DNA of 64,000 bases from Gaoshiqia sediminis (GTDB lineage: Bacteria > Bacteroidota > Bacteroidia > Bacteroidales > Prolixibacteraceae). Location: assembly GCF_025907915.1 (NCBI RefSeq), contig NZ_JAPAAF010000003.1:186001-250000 (forward strand). The letters run 5' to 3'. The position numbers and the translations under genes were made by a program. Under the pieces are notes generated by a model, which saw only the letters and a list, made by a program, of their open reading frames with translations, had not been told where the DNA came from and ran no database searches. Shown here one piece after another: positions 38,030 to 49,400 of the stretch. Within the stretch, counting starts at the first letter, position 1, and every line of letters starts with the position of its first letter.

Positions 38030-41000
38030 ATGAAAAAATCACGAATGGGTGATCCTTCCGCTTGGAGGGATTATGGATTAAATCTAAGAAAAATGAAATT
38101 GACGTTTTTATTTTCGTTCCTGGTTTTCGTAACCAGCTGGGGTAATTCCTACTCCCAAATGACTTCGCTGAATGTGAAGCTCAAAGATGTTCCGGTTCGC
38201 GACTTCATTCAATTCATTGAAGATGAAACTGATTTTTTCTTTTTGTATCAGGATGAAGTATTTCAGAAAGGACAAAAAGTAACGATTCAATCGGAAGGCG
38301 GATCGTTGGATTACATTTTGAACCAATTCGCAGAACAGGCGGGTATTACGTATGAAGTGACAGACCGGCAGATTATTTTAAAAGGCAACGCCAATAGCAG
38401 CCGGACGGTAATAACCATGCAGCAAAACGTTACCGTAACGGGTGTGGTAAGTGGGGAAAACGGCGAACCGATTCCCGGGGCCACTGTGGTGGTGAAAGGC
38501 ACCAGCAACGGAACCATCACCGACTTCGACGGGAAATACAGCCTGGGTAACGTACCTGCCGATGCCACCCTGCAATTCTCATTTGTTGGGATGAAACTGG
38601 TGGAAATTCCGGTTAGCGGACGTACACAAATCAACGCTACCCTGCAAGAAGAAACCATTGGGCTGGAAGAAGTAGTCGCAATTGGTTATGGTACCATGAG
38701 AAAAAAAGATGTAACCGGATCAGTTGCTTCTGTTTCCGGCGAGCAACTCGCTGCCGTCCCTGTTTCCAACGTGGCACAGGCAATCCAGGGACGCCTTCCC
38801 GGGGTGAATGTAACTTCTCAGGACGGACGTCCTGATGCCGAGATTTCAATTCGCGTACGCGGCGGGGGTTCCATCTCGCAAAGCAACGACCCGCTTATTT
38901 TAATTGACGGAATACCAGGCAACATCAGCGACATTCCTGCCGATATGGTCGAAAACATTGACGTACTGAAAGATGCTTCCTCTACTGCTATTTTCGGTGC
39001 GCGTGGAGCAAACGGCGTTATCCTTGTTACCACCAAGCGGGGTAAAGAAGGCGACGTTACGGTGAGTTATAGCGGTTATGCCAAGTTCAATACCCCAACC
39101 GGCTATCTTGACGCTCTTTCCCCATACGATTACTTAGAACAGAAATGGGGACTTCTTGATGTCTATTTCGGACAAACTTATACCACTCCGTTTCAACAAT
39201 TATGGGGAATTGGAGCCCACACGGGCAGTAATTCTGCCGGTATTGATGCCTACAAAAATGTGTCGCGGTACAATCTGCAAAAGGATGTGTACAACAGCTC
39301 ATTCTCACACAATCACGACCTGACCGTTACGGGCGGTACAAACAAGACAAAGGTTATTTTCACCGTTAACTACCTGGACGAAGATGGTATGAAGTTGAAC
39401 TCTTATGCTAAAAGAGCTACGGCATCGCTCAAACTGGATCAAAAAATAGGTGAAAAACTGAAATTTAATCTGGACTTGCGCTATACCGACCGGGAAACCA
39501 TGGGTAATGAAGGTACAACCAGCGGTTACGGTTCAGCTCTCTCCGGATCCTACCGTTTCCGTCCGATCGCGATGGAAGATATAAAAGGCGATCTGGCTAT
39601 TTTTGATGATTCCTCTTTGGGCGAAGAGAATTTTGTCATGGACGACATGTACAATCCTGTCAACGTGATCAAAGACCGGGAAAACCTGACCTTAAGGCAG
39701 TCACTTCGTAGTACAGCCGGATTGAACTGGGAAATTATAAAAGGATTGAATGCTCGCACAGAATTGACCCTGGTGCGGGATTATACAACAACTAAAAACT
39801 GGAGAGGTCCGACACCTGCCAGCGGTAACGAAGAAAGCTATCTGAATGCTGATGGAACCTTCATCTATGCAGGCGATGCAGATTACAGGAAACAGGACAG
39901 CTGGAGCGTACGCTGGACCAATACACTGGGTTATGAAATAACGCTGAACCAGATTCACCGGATCAATGCGTTGGTCGGTCAGGAAATAACAGATTCGGGC
40001 GGCGAGAACATGCGTATCTCCGGCAGAAAGTTTCCAAACAATTTTACCCGGGATAATGCTTTTGCCAGCATCTCGCAATACGGGTCAGACCTCGTAATTA
40101 CTTCGGGAGTTTCTACGCCAAGCCGTATTCAATCTTATTTCGGTCGGGCAAACTACTCGCTCCGAGACAAATACATGGTTACTGCCACCTTCCGTGCTGA
40201 TGGTTCTTCGAACTTCTCTCCCGAGCATCGTTGGGGGTACTTCCCTGCTGGTTCTATTGCATGGCGGGTTTCTCAGGAATCGTTTATGGAAAACACGAGA
40301 AGCTGGCTCGATGACCTGAAACTTCGCGTATCCTACGGTGAGGTCGGTAATGATGCCATCAGTGCCGATCAATGGTCGCAATTGTGGGCAGCCGAAACCG
40401 AGCCACGCTGGCAAATGGGCTTAGATAATTTGCATCAGCCTTCTTATGACCTGGCTTCCAGTCAATTTGCAAACCGCGATTTAAAATGGGAAACCACCAT
40501 TACACGTAATATCGGTCTTGACTTTACGCTCTATAACAATCGTTTGTGGGGTTCTATTGAAGTTTACAAGAATACGACAAAAGATTTGTTGATGCTGACC
40601 GACATCCCCTCGATCACCGGATTTACAACCAGCTACGCCAATATTGGACAAACCAGCAATAAGGGTGTTGAAATCTCTGTTAACGGCGTGCTATTTAAAA
40701 ACCAGGACTGGAATATTTCCGGAGGCGCTAACATCAACTTTAACAAAAATAATATCGACGAGCTTGCAGAAGGACTTCAAAGTGCTTACGGAACGCAATT
40801 CCTGCAATCGGGAATTCCGAATTCCGACTATGCGCTGCAGAAAGGTAAACCCGTTGGTATCGTTATGGGCTACCAAATGGATGGTAAAGGATTTTATACT
40901 CCGGACGATTTCAACTTCGACACTGCAACCGGAATGTACACGTTAAAAGATGGTATTGCCGACCTGTCAAGTGCATTTGTCGCCTACCAGGGAGGCTTGG

Positions 41001-41677
41001 TCCCGGCAGGTCAACAGGCCTATCCGGGCTTGCCTAAATTTGTCGATGCATTCGAAGACGGTGTGATCGATGTGAAAGACTATGTGGAAATCGGCAACAT
41101 GGCACCTACGCATACGGGTGGTTTCAACATCAACGTTACTTATAAGCAATTCGACCTTGGGATGAACTTTAACTGGAGCTATGGCAACGACATCTATAAT
41201 GCCAATAAATTGGCATCGCTTTATAACGGTAACAAAGGTGGTGGTCTGTATGGCAATAAATTGGATATCGTGAATGACTCTTATACATTATTTGGTATTC
41301 AGAATGGGAATCTTGTAGAATTTACAACTCCTGAACAACTGAATGCGGCCAACGCTAATGCAAGCTTGCCGTCCACCTATCTGCAACAGGGCTATGTTTC
41401 CGACATCGGTATTGAAGATGGTTCATACCTTCGTCTCAATACGCTGACCTTAGGCTATACGCTACCCAAACAATTGCAAAGTAAAATTAAAGCAAATAAC
41501 CTCCGTATATATGGCTCTATCTACAATGTATTTACCCTGTCCGGTTATTCAGGACTTGACCCTGAGGTAAATACGAATGACAACATGAACAACGCCCGAT
41601 ATCCGACTCCCGGACTCGACTGGGGAACCTATCCCCGCGCCCGTCAGTTTGTATTGGGATTAAATGTAACTTTCTAA
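38030..41677 (+). CDS. SusC/RagA TonB-dependent transporter with STN domain (region 6)
   Basis: Outer-membrane importer of 1215 residues. Signal segment (KMKLTFLFSFLVFVTSWGNS), STN domain (about 45-110, LNVKLKDVPVRDFIQFIED), carboxypeptidase-regulatory domain (about 135-215, GEPIPGATVVVKGTSNG), plug (IGLEEVVAIGYGTMRKKD, PLILIDGIPGNISD, ASSTAIFGARGANGVILVTT) and barrel ending in ARQFVLGLNVTF. It is the channel of the pectin PUL. The STN domain links transport to the sigma/FecR pair. SusD starts 35 bp downstream. Confidence 0.96.
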   Translation: MKKSRMGDPSAWRDYGLNLRKMKLTFLFSFLVFVTSWGNSYSQMTSLNVKLKDVPVRDFIQFIEDETDFFFLYQDEVFQKGQKVTIQSEGGSLDYILNQFAEQAGITYEVTDRQIILKGNANSSRTVITMQQNVTVTGVVSGENGEPIPGATVVVKGTSNGTITDFDGKYSLGNVPADATLQFSFVGMKLVEIPVSGRTQINATLQEETIGLEEVVAIGYGTMRKKDVTGSVASVSGEQLAAVPVSNVAQAIQGRLPGVNVTSQDGRPDAEISIRVRGGGSISQSNDPLILIDGIPGNISDIPADMVENIDVLKDASSTAIFGARGANGVILVTTKRGKEGDVTVSYSGYAKFNTPTGYLDALSPYDYLEQKWGLLDVYFGQTYTTPFQQLWGIGAHTGSNSAGIDAYKNVSRYNLQKDVYNSSFSHNHDLTVTGGTNKTKVIFTVNYLDEDGMKLNSYAKRATASLKLDQKIGEKLKFNLDLRYTDRETMGNEGTTSGYGSALSGSYRFRPIAMEDIKGDLAIFDDSSLGEENFVMDDMYNPVNVIKDRENLTLRQSLRSTAGLNWEIIKGLNARTELTLVRDYTTTKNWRGPTPASGNEESYLNADGTFIYAGDADYRKQDSWSVRWTNTLGYEITLNQIHRINALVGQEITDSGGENMRISGRKFPNNFTRDNAFASISQYGSDLVITSGVSTPSRIQSYFGRANYSLRDKYMVTATFRADGSSNFSPEHRWGYFPAGSIAWRVSQESFMENTRSWLDDLKLRVSYGEVGNDAISADQWSQLWAAETEPRWQMGLDNLHQPSYDLASSQFANRDLKWETTITRNIGLDFTLYNNRLWGSIEVYKNTTKDLLMLTDIPSITGFTTSYANIGQTSNKGVEISVNGVLFKNQDWNISGGANINFNKNNIDELAEGLQSAYGTQFLQSGIPNSDYALQKGKPVGIVMGYQMDGKGFYTPDDFNFDTATGMYTLKDGIADLSSAFVAYQGGLVPAGQQAYPGLPKFVDAFEDGVIDVKDYVEIGNMAPTHTGGFNINVTYKQFDLGMNFNWSYGNDIYNANKLASLYNGNKGGGLYGNKLDIVNDSYTLFGIQNGNLVEFTTPEQLNAANANASLPSTYLQQGYVSDIGIEDGSYLRLNTLTLGYTLPKQLQSKIKANNLRIYGSIYNVFTLSGYSGLDPEVNTNDNMNNARYPTPGLDWGTYPRARQFVLGLNVTF

Positions 41678-41712
41678 ATTGTGTAATTGGATAATAATTT
41701 TAAAGAATAACG

Positions 41713-43776
41713 ATGATGAAAAATATAGTTCTATATATATGCTTAGCGCTATTGCCGTTCATGTTTACGGGGTGCAGTAGTGACTATTTGGATGTATCGA
41801 ATGCAGGACAATCCGACGATGACTTTGTGATGTCAAGTCCTGATGAAGCCTTCAAAACCCTATCGTGGGCTTATGCTGAATATCGCCAAAATGCGGTACA
41901 CGGCGGAAACTACAACTGGCAAGATCCTCTGGGATCGGATGCAGAATATATGAGCGAATTTCCAACGGCAAACAATGTGATTGCCCGGTTACAACCCGGT
42001 GCAACTGCTATTAACAACGCAGCGGGACTGTATAATAGTTTGAACGTTGTTGTGGCACGCACGGCCCGTATTGCCGACTTAATATCACAACAGGCAGGAT
42101 ATCAGGCCGACGCAGAAGGTAACGCGCCTACCGCCTGGACACAAGTTTACGGAGAAGCTAAAACTTTATGGGCACATTGTGCCTGGGAACTGGTGCGCCA
42201 CTTCGGCGATGTCCCTTTTGGCTATGATAACAAGATTGTGGAAGAATATGAGTTGACATCACGGTTCGCGATTATGGATACCATAATTAACGAACTCAAG
42301 GCCGTTGAAAGCAAAATGTATGTATTAGGGGAAGGTGGCCTTACGTCTGAACGAATTAGCCGCACGTATGCCAATGCCCTAATTGGAGAAATTGCACTTC
42401 ACGCAGGTTCATGGCAAACCATTCGTACCGATGAATCCGGTTTGTACGGCGCTGTGCAATTTGAGGAAAAGGGTTCCAACGACGGGACTTGCGTTTATGC
42501 CCGACGTTCGGATTATTTGGATTATATCCGGACAGCTGAACAATATCTGAACGCAGCTGTGAATACCCACAAAGGAACAGCAACGTTGGTTACATCAGAC
42601 AGCCGAGCAGCCAACAATCCATTCCAAAAGGTTTGGCAAGAAATCAACTCCAGACGCATCAGTCCCGAATCGATTTTTGAAATTGGTACTGTTCCCGGAA
42701 CGGGAAATGCTGAAATGGGATATAGTCAGGGACGTGCAGGCGCCAGACATAATAATTTGGCTTACCTGAATACCTTTGCGGCTATCCGTATTATTCCTTC
42801 TTTTTTCTACAATGCTTACGAACCCGGCGACAAACGTCGTGATGCAAGTATGGTGGTAACCGGAAGCGACGCGGCAACCGGAAGGGAAGCGTTGGTTCCG
42901 CTCGGTGTAGGTACCCGTATCGGCGGTGGCGGCCCGGCCACTAACAAATGGGACAAAAACAGAGGAGATGAACCAGACTACCCGAATGTTTCATTCCGTG
43001 CTACAGGCATCAACTACGTATTGTTGAGAATGGCTGATGCGATGCTGATGCTTGCTGAGGCCAAAGCAATCCTGGGAACAGATGATGCCGGTGCGGTTGC
43101 ATTGGTAAACGATATTCGCGAACGGGCTTTTGGAGATGCAAGCCATAACATTGCTGGTCTCACAGGCGAGGCATTATTGGATGCCATTTACAATGAACGC
43201 AAATTGGAATTATTGGGCGAAGGAGATATTCGTTGGGACATGATCCGTTCAGGCAAGTTCAACGAGAGAGCCATTGCGGTTCGCCAGGAAATGGCAGCTA
43301 TGATTTCAGGCCTTGAAGCTAACGGGTACTACACATTCCCAAGCGGCAGAACCATTTCCAATTATGTTTGGACCAAATACGTTCAAGTAAGTGGAAGTAG
43401 CACCGCTGTAGTGACACAAAGTCCCGACGAAAATGATCCGGCATTATACCCGGGTTGGCGCGGCATTTACGAATGGGGAGCAGAAGCTCATGCGGCATAC
43501 CCAGCCAAAAACCTGGCTATTCAAGGCTTGTACAATTACATTGATCCTAACGGAGCAGAAGCTGCTGCCCTTGAAGCTGATGGATATACAAAAGTAAATT
43601 GGGGTATCAGGGTATGGAGTGACCCAAATGCGAAAGCGATGTTGGATGCTGCCATTCTGGACGGTGTAGTCGGACGTGAAACGAGCGCGCCTCGTTACTT
43701 TCACGCGATGCCCCTGACAGTAATTGACCAATCGAAGGGTAAGGTGAAGAATGGCTACGGATTGCCGAATCAGTAA
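41713..43776 (+). CDS. SusD/RagB-family surface glycan-binding lipoprotein (region 6)
   Basis: Large SusD-like lipoprotein of 687 residues (typical SusD is about 500-550), with lipobox FTGC (Cys21). The helical body has KTLWAHCAWELVRHFGDVPFG (about 152-172), then a long insert (about 190-360), and the C-terminal part carries LLRMADAMLMLAEAKAILG and NERKLELLGEGDIRWDMIRSG. The extra length may form a broader glycan-binding surface. It pairs with the 1215-residue SusC and is followed by a terminator. Confidence 0.94.
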   Translation: MMKNIVLYICLALLPFMFTGCSSDYLDVSNAGQSDDDFVMSSPDEAFKTLSWAYAEYRQNAVHGGNYNWQDPLGSDAEYMSEFPTANNVIARLQPGATAINNAAGLYNSLNVVVARTARIADLISQQAGYQADAEGNAPTAWTQVYGEAKTLWAHCAWELVRHFGDVPFGYDNKIVEEYELTSRFAIMDTIINELKAVESKMYVLGEGGLTSERISRTYANALIGEIALHAGSWQTIRTDESGLYGAVQFEEKGSNDGTCVYARRSDYLDYIRTAEQYLNAAVNTHKGTATLVTSDSRAANNPFQKVWQEINSRRISPESIFEIGTVPGTGNAEMGYSQGRAGARHNNLAYLNTFAAIRIIPSFFYNAYEPGDKRRDASMVVTGSDAATGREALVPLGVGTRIGGGGPATNKWDKNRGDEPDYPNVSFRATGINYVLLRMADAMLMLAEAKAILGTDDAGAVALVNDIRERAFGDASHNIAGLTGEALLDAIYNERKLELLGEGDIRWDMIRSGKFNERAIAVRQEMAAMISGLEANGYYTFPSGRTISNYVWTKYVQVSGSSTAVVTQSPDENDPALYPGWRGIYEWGAEAHAAYPAKNLAIQGLYNYIDPNGAEAAALEADGYTKVNWGIRVWSDPNAKAMLDAAILDGVVGRETSAPRYFHAMPLTVIDQSKGKVKNGYGLPNQ

Positions 43777-43860
43777 AAACATTTTTTGATTATTGACATA
43801 TAGCTGTATAAACAGCTTGAAAATTTTCAAAAATTAGTTACAGTTTTAAAGATTAAAAAG

Positions 43861-43886
43861 AGGCCGTCCACCTGGATGGCCTTTTC
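43861..43886 (+). terminator. Terminator after susD (region 6)
   Basis: AGGCCGTCC and GGATGGCCT form a 9-bp stem with one G-T pair and a 4-base loop, followed by TTTTCTTTG. It separates susCD from the enzyme genes. Confidence 0.75.
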
Positions 43887-43946
43887 TTTGCTATTCAAAC
43901 AAACCGGTTCAGAAATGCCTACTATTTTATACTAAAAAACCTACGT

Positions 43947-44639
43947 ATGAAAACCACTATGAAGCTATTCTTGCCCTTAATGGTTATCGCCCTAATCAGT
44001 TTTTATTCCTGCAGTAACATCAACAAGAAAGCGAGTACCGAGTCCGGCAGCCCCGAGGCTGTATCGTGGAACCTCATCGACCTGATGGGATCGACAACCG
44101 AGAAAGTTTCCGTGAGCGGCGTCCCTCTGGTAGTGGAAAGTCCATATGGCCCCGCCATTGCTTTCGATGGCCAGGATGACGGTATTTTTCTGGATGAAAT
44201 GCCGTTGAAAGGGCTGACTCAATTTACCATCGAAGTCATTTTCCGACCGGAAAGCCACGGCAATTTCGAACAACGCTTTTTTCACTGCGGCGAGGCAAAT
44301 GCCGACCGCGTCCTGCTGGAAACACGCAGCACGGCTACCCATTGGTACTTTGATGCCTACCTGCAAAGCGGGACCGAAAAGGTGGCGCTGATCGACTCCA
44401 CCCTACTCCACCCGCTCGACCAATGGTACCATGCCGCCTTTGTGGTGGATAACGGCCGCCTGAGAACCTACATCAACAAGGAAAAAGAACTGGAAGGCTC
44501 GGTCAATAGCAGTCCGATCAACACCGGACAAACCTCTTTCGGGGTCCGGCTGGATAAACGGTCCTGGTTTAAAGGCGCCATTTATCAGGTAAAAATTAGT
44601 CCACAGGCACTAAAACCCGAAGATTTCATGAACCTGTAA
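43947..44639 (+). CDS. LamG-domain (concanavalin-like) lipoprotein
   Basis: Lipoprotein of 230 residues with a lipobox (FYSC, Cys22) and one LamG/concanavalin A-like domain (about 60-225). Seen: IAFDGQDDGIFLDE, FTIEVIFRPE, WYHAAFVVDNGRLRTYIN and SFGVRLDKRSWFKGAIYQVK, typical of this beta-sandwich. No catalytic residues are evident. Placed just after susD and before a pectate lyase, it may be a surface glycan-binding protein like SusE/SusF, though it could also be an enzyme subunit. Function inferred from fold and context. Confidence 0.78.
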   Translation: MKTTMKLFLPLMVIALISFYSCSNINKKASTESGSPEAVSWNLIDLMGSTTEKVSVSGVPLVVESPYGPAIAFDGQDDGIFLDEMPLKGLTQFTIEVIFRPESHGNFEQRFFHCGEANADRVLLETRSTATHWYFDAYLQSGTEKVALIDSTLLHPLDQWYHAAFVVDNGRLRTYINKEKELEGSVNSSPINTGQTSFGVRLDKRSWFKGAIYQVKISPQALKPEDFMNL

Positions 44640-44683
44640 AACAAACCTTTCTACCCGAGAACAAACCAATCAAACAAACCAAG

Positions 44684-46300
44684 ATGAAACGAATTAAAAT
44701 CTGCCTTCTTTTTATCCTCATTACCTTCGCATCATTCTTATGCATATCAGCCCCTAAAAATGACATCACCCGCGAAATAGAAGAAACCATGCTCCGGGCT
44801 ACCCGGTTTATGGTTGAAACAGTCAGCACACACGGCGGCTATTTATGGTATTACCTTCCTGATTTTTCGCGCCAATGGGGCGAAATGGAAGCCTACAAAA
44901 CCATGATTTGGCTGCAACATCCGGGGACCATCAGCATGGGGCACCTGTTTCTGGAAGCCTACCACGCTACCGGAAATGACTACTACTACCTAGCTGCGCA
45001 AAAAGCTGCGGCGGCCATCATCTGGGGCCAAAGCCACGAAGGCGGCTGGAACTACATGGTCGACTTTGCCGGCGACCGCTCGCTGAAAGAGTGGTACAAC
45101 ACCATTGGCAAGAACGGCTGGCGGCTCGAAGAATTTCAGCATTACTACGGCAACTCCACCTTCGACGACGACATCACCTCCGACGCTGCCCGTTTTCTGC
45201 TGCGCATGTACCTCGAAAAGATGGACCCGGCCTACAAACCCGCACTCGATAGGGCCATCAACTTCATCCTCGAAAGCCAGTATCCGTTGGGAGGATGGCC
45301 GCAACGCTACCCGCTGCGCTACGATTTCGGCAAAAATGGTAATCCGGATTATTCCTCCTTCTACACGTTTAACGACGATGTGACCTGGGAAAATATCAAC
45401 TTTCTCATTCAATGTTACCTGACCTTGGGACAGGAACGTTTTCTCGATCCCATCAAACGGGGGATGAATTTCTATTTGTTGTCGCAGGACGGCTGCGGAG
45501 CCTGGGGCCAACAACTGAATATGGACCTGGAGGCCGCCAGCGCCCGTACCTACGAACCGGCAGCTTTTCTGCCCGGCACTACCTGCGAAAATGCCCGTTT
45601 GCTGCTTCGGTTTTATCAGTACACCGGCGACAAGCGTTTTCTGTCCCGGGTGCCCGATGCCATTCGCTGGCTCGAAGAAACTGCGCTTTCGCCCGATCAA
45701 GTGGAAGGCGAACGCACCCACCCCACCTTTGTAGATGCCAAAACCAACAAGCCGGTGTATGTCCATCGAAAAGGATCGAACTCGGCTTACGGCTATTATT
45801 TCACCGACGACGATGACCAGCACCTGCTTTCGCATTACTACGGAAAGTGCCGGGTACCCTTACAGGAGTTGAAAGAAGAATACGAACGGGTAGCTGCACT
45901 TTCCCTGGAAGAAGCAACTCAAGATTCTCCCATCAAGCCCGGAAAGTTTGAGCACCCAGAAACGCCTCAAAAATTTTATGATCTGAATCGGTTCAAATTC
46001 AACTTCCCCGCCACCGAGGAAATGGTCCGGGAAATTATCAGTTCCCTCGACCAGGAAAATCGCTGGCTGGCCAAACACGCCATGATCAGCCATCCATATT
46101 GTGGCGACGGGAAAAATCAGGAGCTGACAGACCAGTTCACCTCGGAAAATGTGGGCGACGAAACCGATACTTCGCCCTACCGCGACACCACCGACCAGGA
46201 ATACATCTCTACGGGTGAATACATCCGGAATATGCACCTGCTGATTAATTATCTCAAAGAGAATAAAGCTGAGCAAGCAGCAGAATATGGTTCCCGCTGA
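44684..46300 (+). CDS. PL10-like pectate lyase
   Basis: Exported protein of 538 residues that resembles PL10 pectate lyases, which split polygalacturonate by beta-elimination in an (alpha/alpha)-type toroid. Signal peptide about 1-22. PL10-like phrases: FDDDITSDAARFLLRMYLEK (about 162-181), LGGWPQRYPLRYDFGKNGNP (about 205-224), TWENINFLIQCYLTLGQERF (about 236-255), and GAWGQQLNMDLEAASARTYE (about 277-296). A C-terminal extension of about 120 residues does not match the domain. It starts 44 bp after the LamG gene and opens the degradative part of the PUL. A related non-lyase with the same fold is possible. Confidence 0.8.
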   Translation: MKRIKICLLFILITFASFLCISAPKNDITREIEETMLRATRFMVETVSTHGGYLWYYLPDFSRQWGEMEAYKTMIWLQHPGTISMGHLFLEAYHATGNDYYYLAAQKAAAAIIWGQSHEGGWNYMVDFAGDRSLKEWYNTIGKNGWRLEEFQHYYGNSTFDDDITSDAARFLLRMYLEKMDPAYKPALDRAINFILESQYPLGGWPQRYPLRYDFGKNGNPDYSSFYTFNDDVTWENINFLIQCYLTLGQERFLDPIKRGMNFYLLSQDGCGAWGQQLNMDLEAASARTYEPAAFLPGTTCENARLLLRFYQYTGDKRFLSRVPDAIRWLEETALSPDQVEGERTHPTFVDAKTNKPVYVHRKGSNSAYGYYFTDDDDQHLLSHYYGKCRVPLQELKEEYERVAALSLEEATQDSPIKPGKFEHPETPQKFYDLNRFKFNFPATEEMVREIISSLDQENRWLAKHAMISHPYCGDGKNQELTDQFTSENVGDETDTSPYRDTTDQEYISTGEYIRNMHLLINYLKENKAEQAAEYGSR

Positions 46301-46353
46301 TCGCTTTCATTTACTTCTGAAAATTTAGAGAAACAATAAAAAGCATAAGATGA

Positions 46354-46406
46354 AATAGCCATAAGAGTAAATGCTCATACAAACCGGAAATATATAAATG
46401 GCTATT
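46354..46406 (+). promoter_or_regulatory. Inverted repeat ahead of the large beta-helix gene
   Basis: AATAGCCAT (46354-46362) and ATGGCTATT (46398-46406) are perfect complements with a 35-base spacer, 48 bp before the preferred start codon. Role unknown. Confidence 0.45.
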
Positions 46407-46453
46407 CCATGTGTACGTGCCGACGTTTAATAAATCAAAAACAATATATACGA

Positions 46454-49400
46454 ATGAAATGTAAACGATTTCAATATTTAAAATTCATCCTCCTGATGTT
46501 GTTGTGTACTATTCAGGGCATGGCCCTGGCGCATTTCAAAACCACCACAAAGTCGCCGGTACACATCAATGAGGACAAAAAATTGGAATATCGTATAGAA
46601 GCTAACGGCGACCGCGTGCCCGATTATTCGTATTGCGGCTACCGGGCTTCCGAATTCCCGATCCCGGAAGTGCCGGTGAAAGTGATTGTTCCGCATGTAG
46701 TAGGTGATGCCACTGCCGACATTCAGGCAGCTATCGATTACGTGTCGGGTCTGCCCCTAAACGAACGAGGATTTCGGGGGAGCGTGCTGCTCGAAAAAGG
46801 CACCTACCAACTCAGCGGAAGTTTGCTCATCGCTTCTTCCGGGGTTGTGTTGCGGGGAAGTGGCTGCGGAAACGAGGGCACGACATTGTTGGCTACAGGC
46901 ACCGACCGAGCCTCTCTGATTCGCGTGGCCGGACAGAATGACCGCAAAACAGAACCGCCCGTCCGACTGGCCAACCGGTATTTTCCGGTAAACAGCACCG
47001 AAATGACCTTCGATACTGAACATACATTCAACGTGGGCGACCGGGTGATCGTTAACCGCCCCTCCACCCAGGAATGGATCGAACGTATCGGGGCCGATAA
47101 AATCGGCATCTATGTGGACTACCAACTCACCAAATGGGAACCGGGCGATTTCGACCTGAACTGGGACCGCACCGTGGTGGCCGTTTCGTCAAGCTCCATT
47201 ACCCTGGATGCCCCGCTGACCAATTCGCTTGATCCCGATTTTGGTGGCGGGTCAGTTGCCAAATATGTTTGGGACGGGAGAATCAGCCAAGTGGGCGTGG
47301 AAAACCTGCGCTGTGTATCCACCTTTGATTCTTCCAATGAAAAAGACGAAAACCATCGTTGGATGGCCATCACCCTCGAAAATGCCTGCGACTCATGGGT
47401 GCGCCGGGTGGTTGCCGAAAACTTTGTCAGCTCGGCTGTGGCCGTTTGGGAGACCGCCAAACGCATTACCGTCGAAGATTGCAAATCGCTGCATCCGGTG
47501 GGCGAAATCGGGAACCACCGCCGCTACTCCTTCCAAACCCTCGGTCAGCAGGTGCTCTTTCAACGTTGCTATGCCGAATATGGCTACCATGCCTTTTCTG
47601 TTGGCTTTTCCACGCCGGGGCCAAATGCTTTTGTGCAATGTTATTCCTGCCTCCCCTACCACTTCAGCGGAGCAGTGGGCGGCTGGGCCAACGGCGTGCT
47701 GTTTGATAAAATGACGGTGGATGGCGGCAACATCAGCCTGGCCTTTCGAGATGTGGACGGGCAAGGTGGCGGCTGGAGCGCTGCCAACTCCCTTTGCTGG
47801 CAGGGGCGGGCTGCCCAGATCCGGCTCGATGCTCCGCCGGGAGCACAAAACTGGGCTTTCGGAAGCTGGGCGCAAGGCTACGGCAGCGGTCATCACGAAC
47901 TGGAACACACCTTCATTGAACCCGAAAGTTTTTTCTACACCCAGCTGGAAGCGCGAACCGATAAAAAATCAGCAGAATCAGAAAAGATACTGGTGTACCG
48001 ATCGAATGAAACCACCGCTCCAACGCCTGAAATGACGGCCCAATTTAGCGCCAGGTCAAAGTATCCCGACCTGATCATGGATGAATGGATTGACCGAATG
48101 ATCGAGCAATACCCAATCCTCTCAGATGTTTCAGGAGCCAAGATGCTGCAAGAGACCGACCGACCGGTAGTCAGCCAAAAACCAGAAAAGGGTCCGGCCC
48201 TCTCCCTGCAAAACGGGAGGCTGATGCTGGGCGACCAGTTAATCCCCGGCAGACGAAACCGTACCTCCATGTGGCGAGGCTCCACCCGCCCCTCGCAGCT
48301 GGCACGGCCAACTCCCAACCTGGTACGTTTTGTTCCTGGCCGTACCGGTCGCGGACTGACCGATGATCTGGATACGCTGGTGGCCGACATGCTGCAAAAC
48401 AAGATCACTGTGATGCAGAACTTCCCGGCGCTATGGTACGAACGGCGTCGCGACGACCATGCACGCACACGCCGTGCCGATGCCGATGTGTGGGCGCCGT
48501 TTTATGAGCAGCCGTTCAGCCGCAGCGGACAAGGAGAAGCCTTTGACCGCCTCAGCAAATACGACCTCACCCAATGGAACCCCTGGTACTGGAGTCGCCT
48601 GCAACAGTTTGCCGAACTCGCCGATCGAAACGAGCTGGTGTTTTGGCAGGAACATTACCTGCAACACAACATCATTGAGGAAGGCGCCCACTGGGCCGAC
48701 TATCCCTGGCGCTCTGCCAACAACATCAATAATCTGGGTTTTGCTGAAAATACGCACTATGCAGGCGACAAGCGGGTATATATGGCCGAGGAGTTTTACG
48801 ACACCACCCACACCGTGCGCAAGCAGTTTCACCGCGCATACATCCGAAAAAGCCTGGACAACTATAAAAACAACCGCAACATCATCCATCATCTGGGAGC
48901 TGAATATACCGGCCCGGTCCATTTTGTGGCATTCTGGCTGGATGTGATCGCTGAATGGGAAAAAGAAAACGAGCAAAACGTGTTGGTCATGCTACCGGGG
49001 ACAAAAGATGTGCAGGACGCCATTCTGGCCGATCCCAAACGCTCAGCCTGCGTGGATGTGCTGGATATCATCCAATGGCAATACCGAAAAGATGGCAGCT
49101 TGTACGCCCCGCCGGGAGGAGTAAGCCTGGCCGGCCGTCAATATGCCCGGATCTACGAGGTAGGCGAAACCTCTTTCGACCAGATTTTCCGTGCTGTGAG
49201 CGAATACAGGCAACGTTTCCCCGAAAAGGCCGTAGTTTATTCGCGCCGGGGGGATCCGCTGGCCAACTGGGCTTCATTCATGGCAGGTGGTTCCCTGTCC
49301 CCGCTACCGCCGATCGGCGATGAAAAGTTTTATCGCGATGCCGCGGCAATGAAAAGTTACACCCAAGGAAAAGCAGATCAGAAACAGTACCTGCTTGGGA

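Noticed and set aside
44990-45835. 281-residue minus-strand open frame
   Set aside because: Antisense to the PL10-like gene, with no signal, domain or upstream context.
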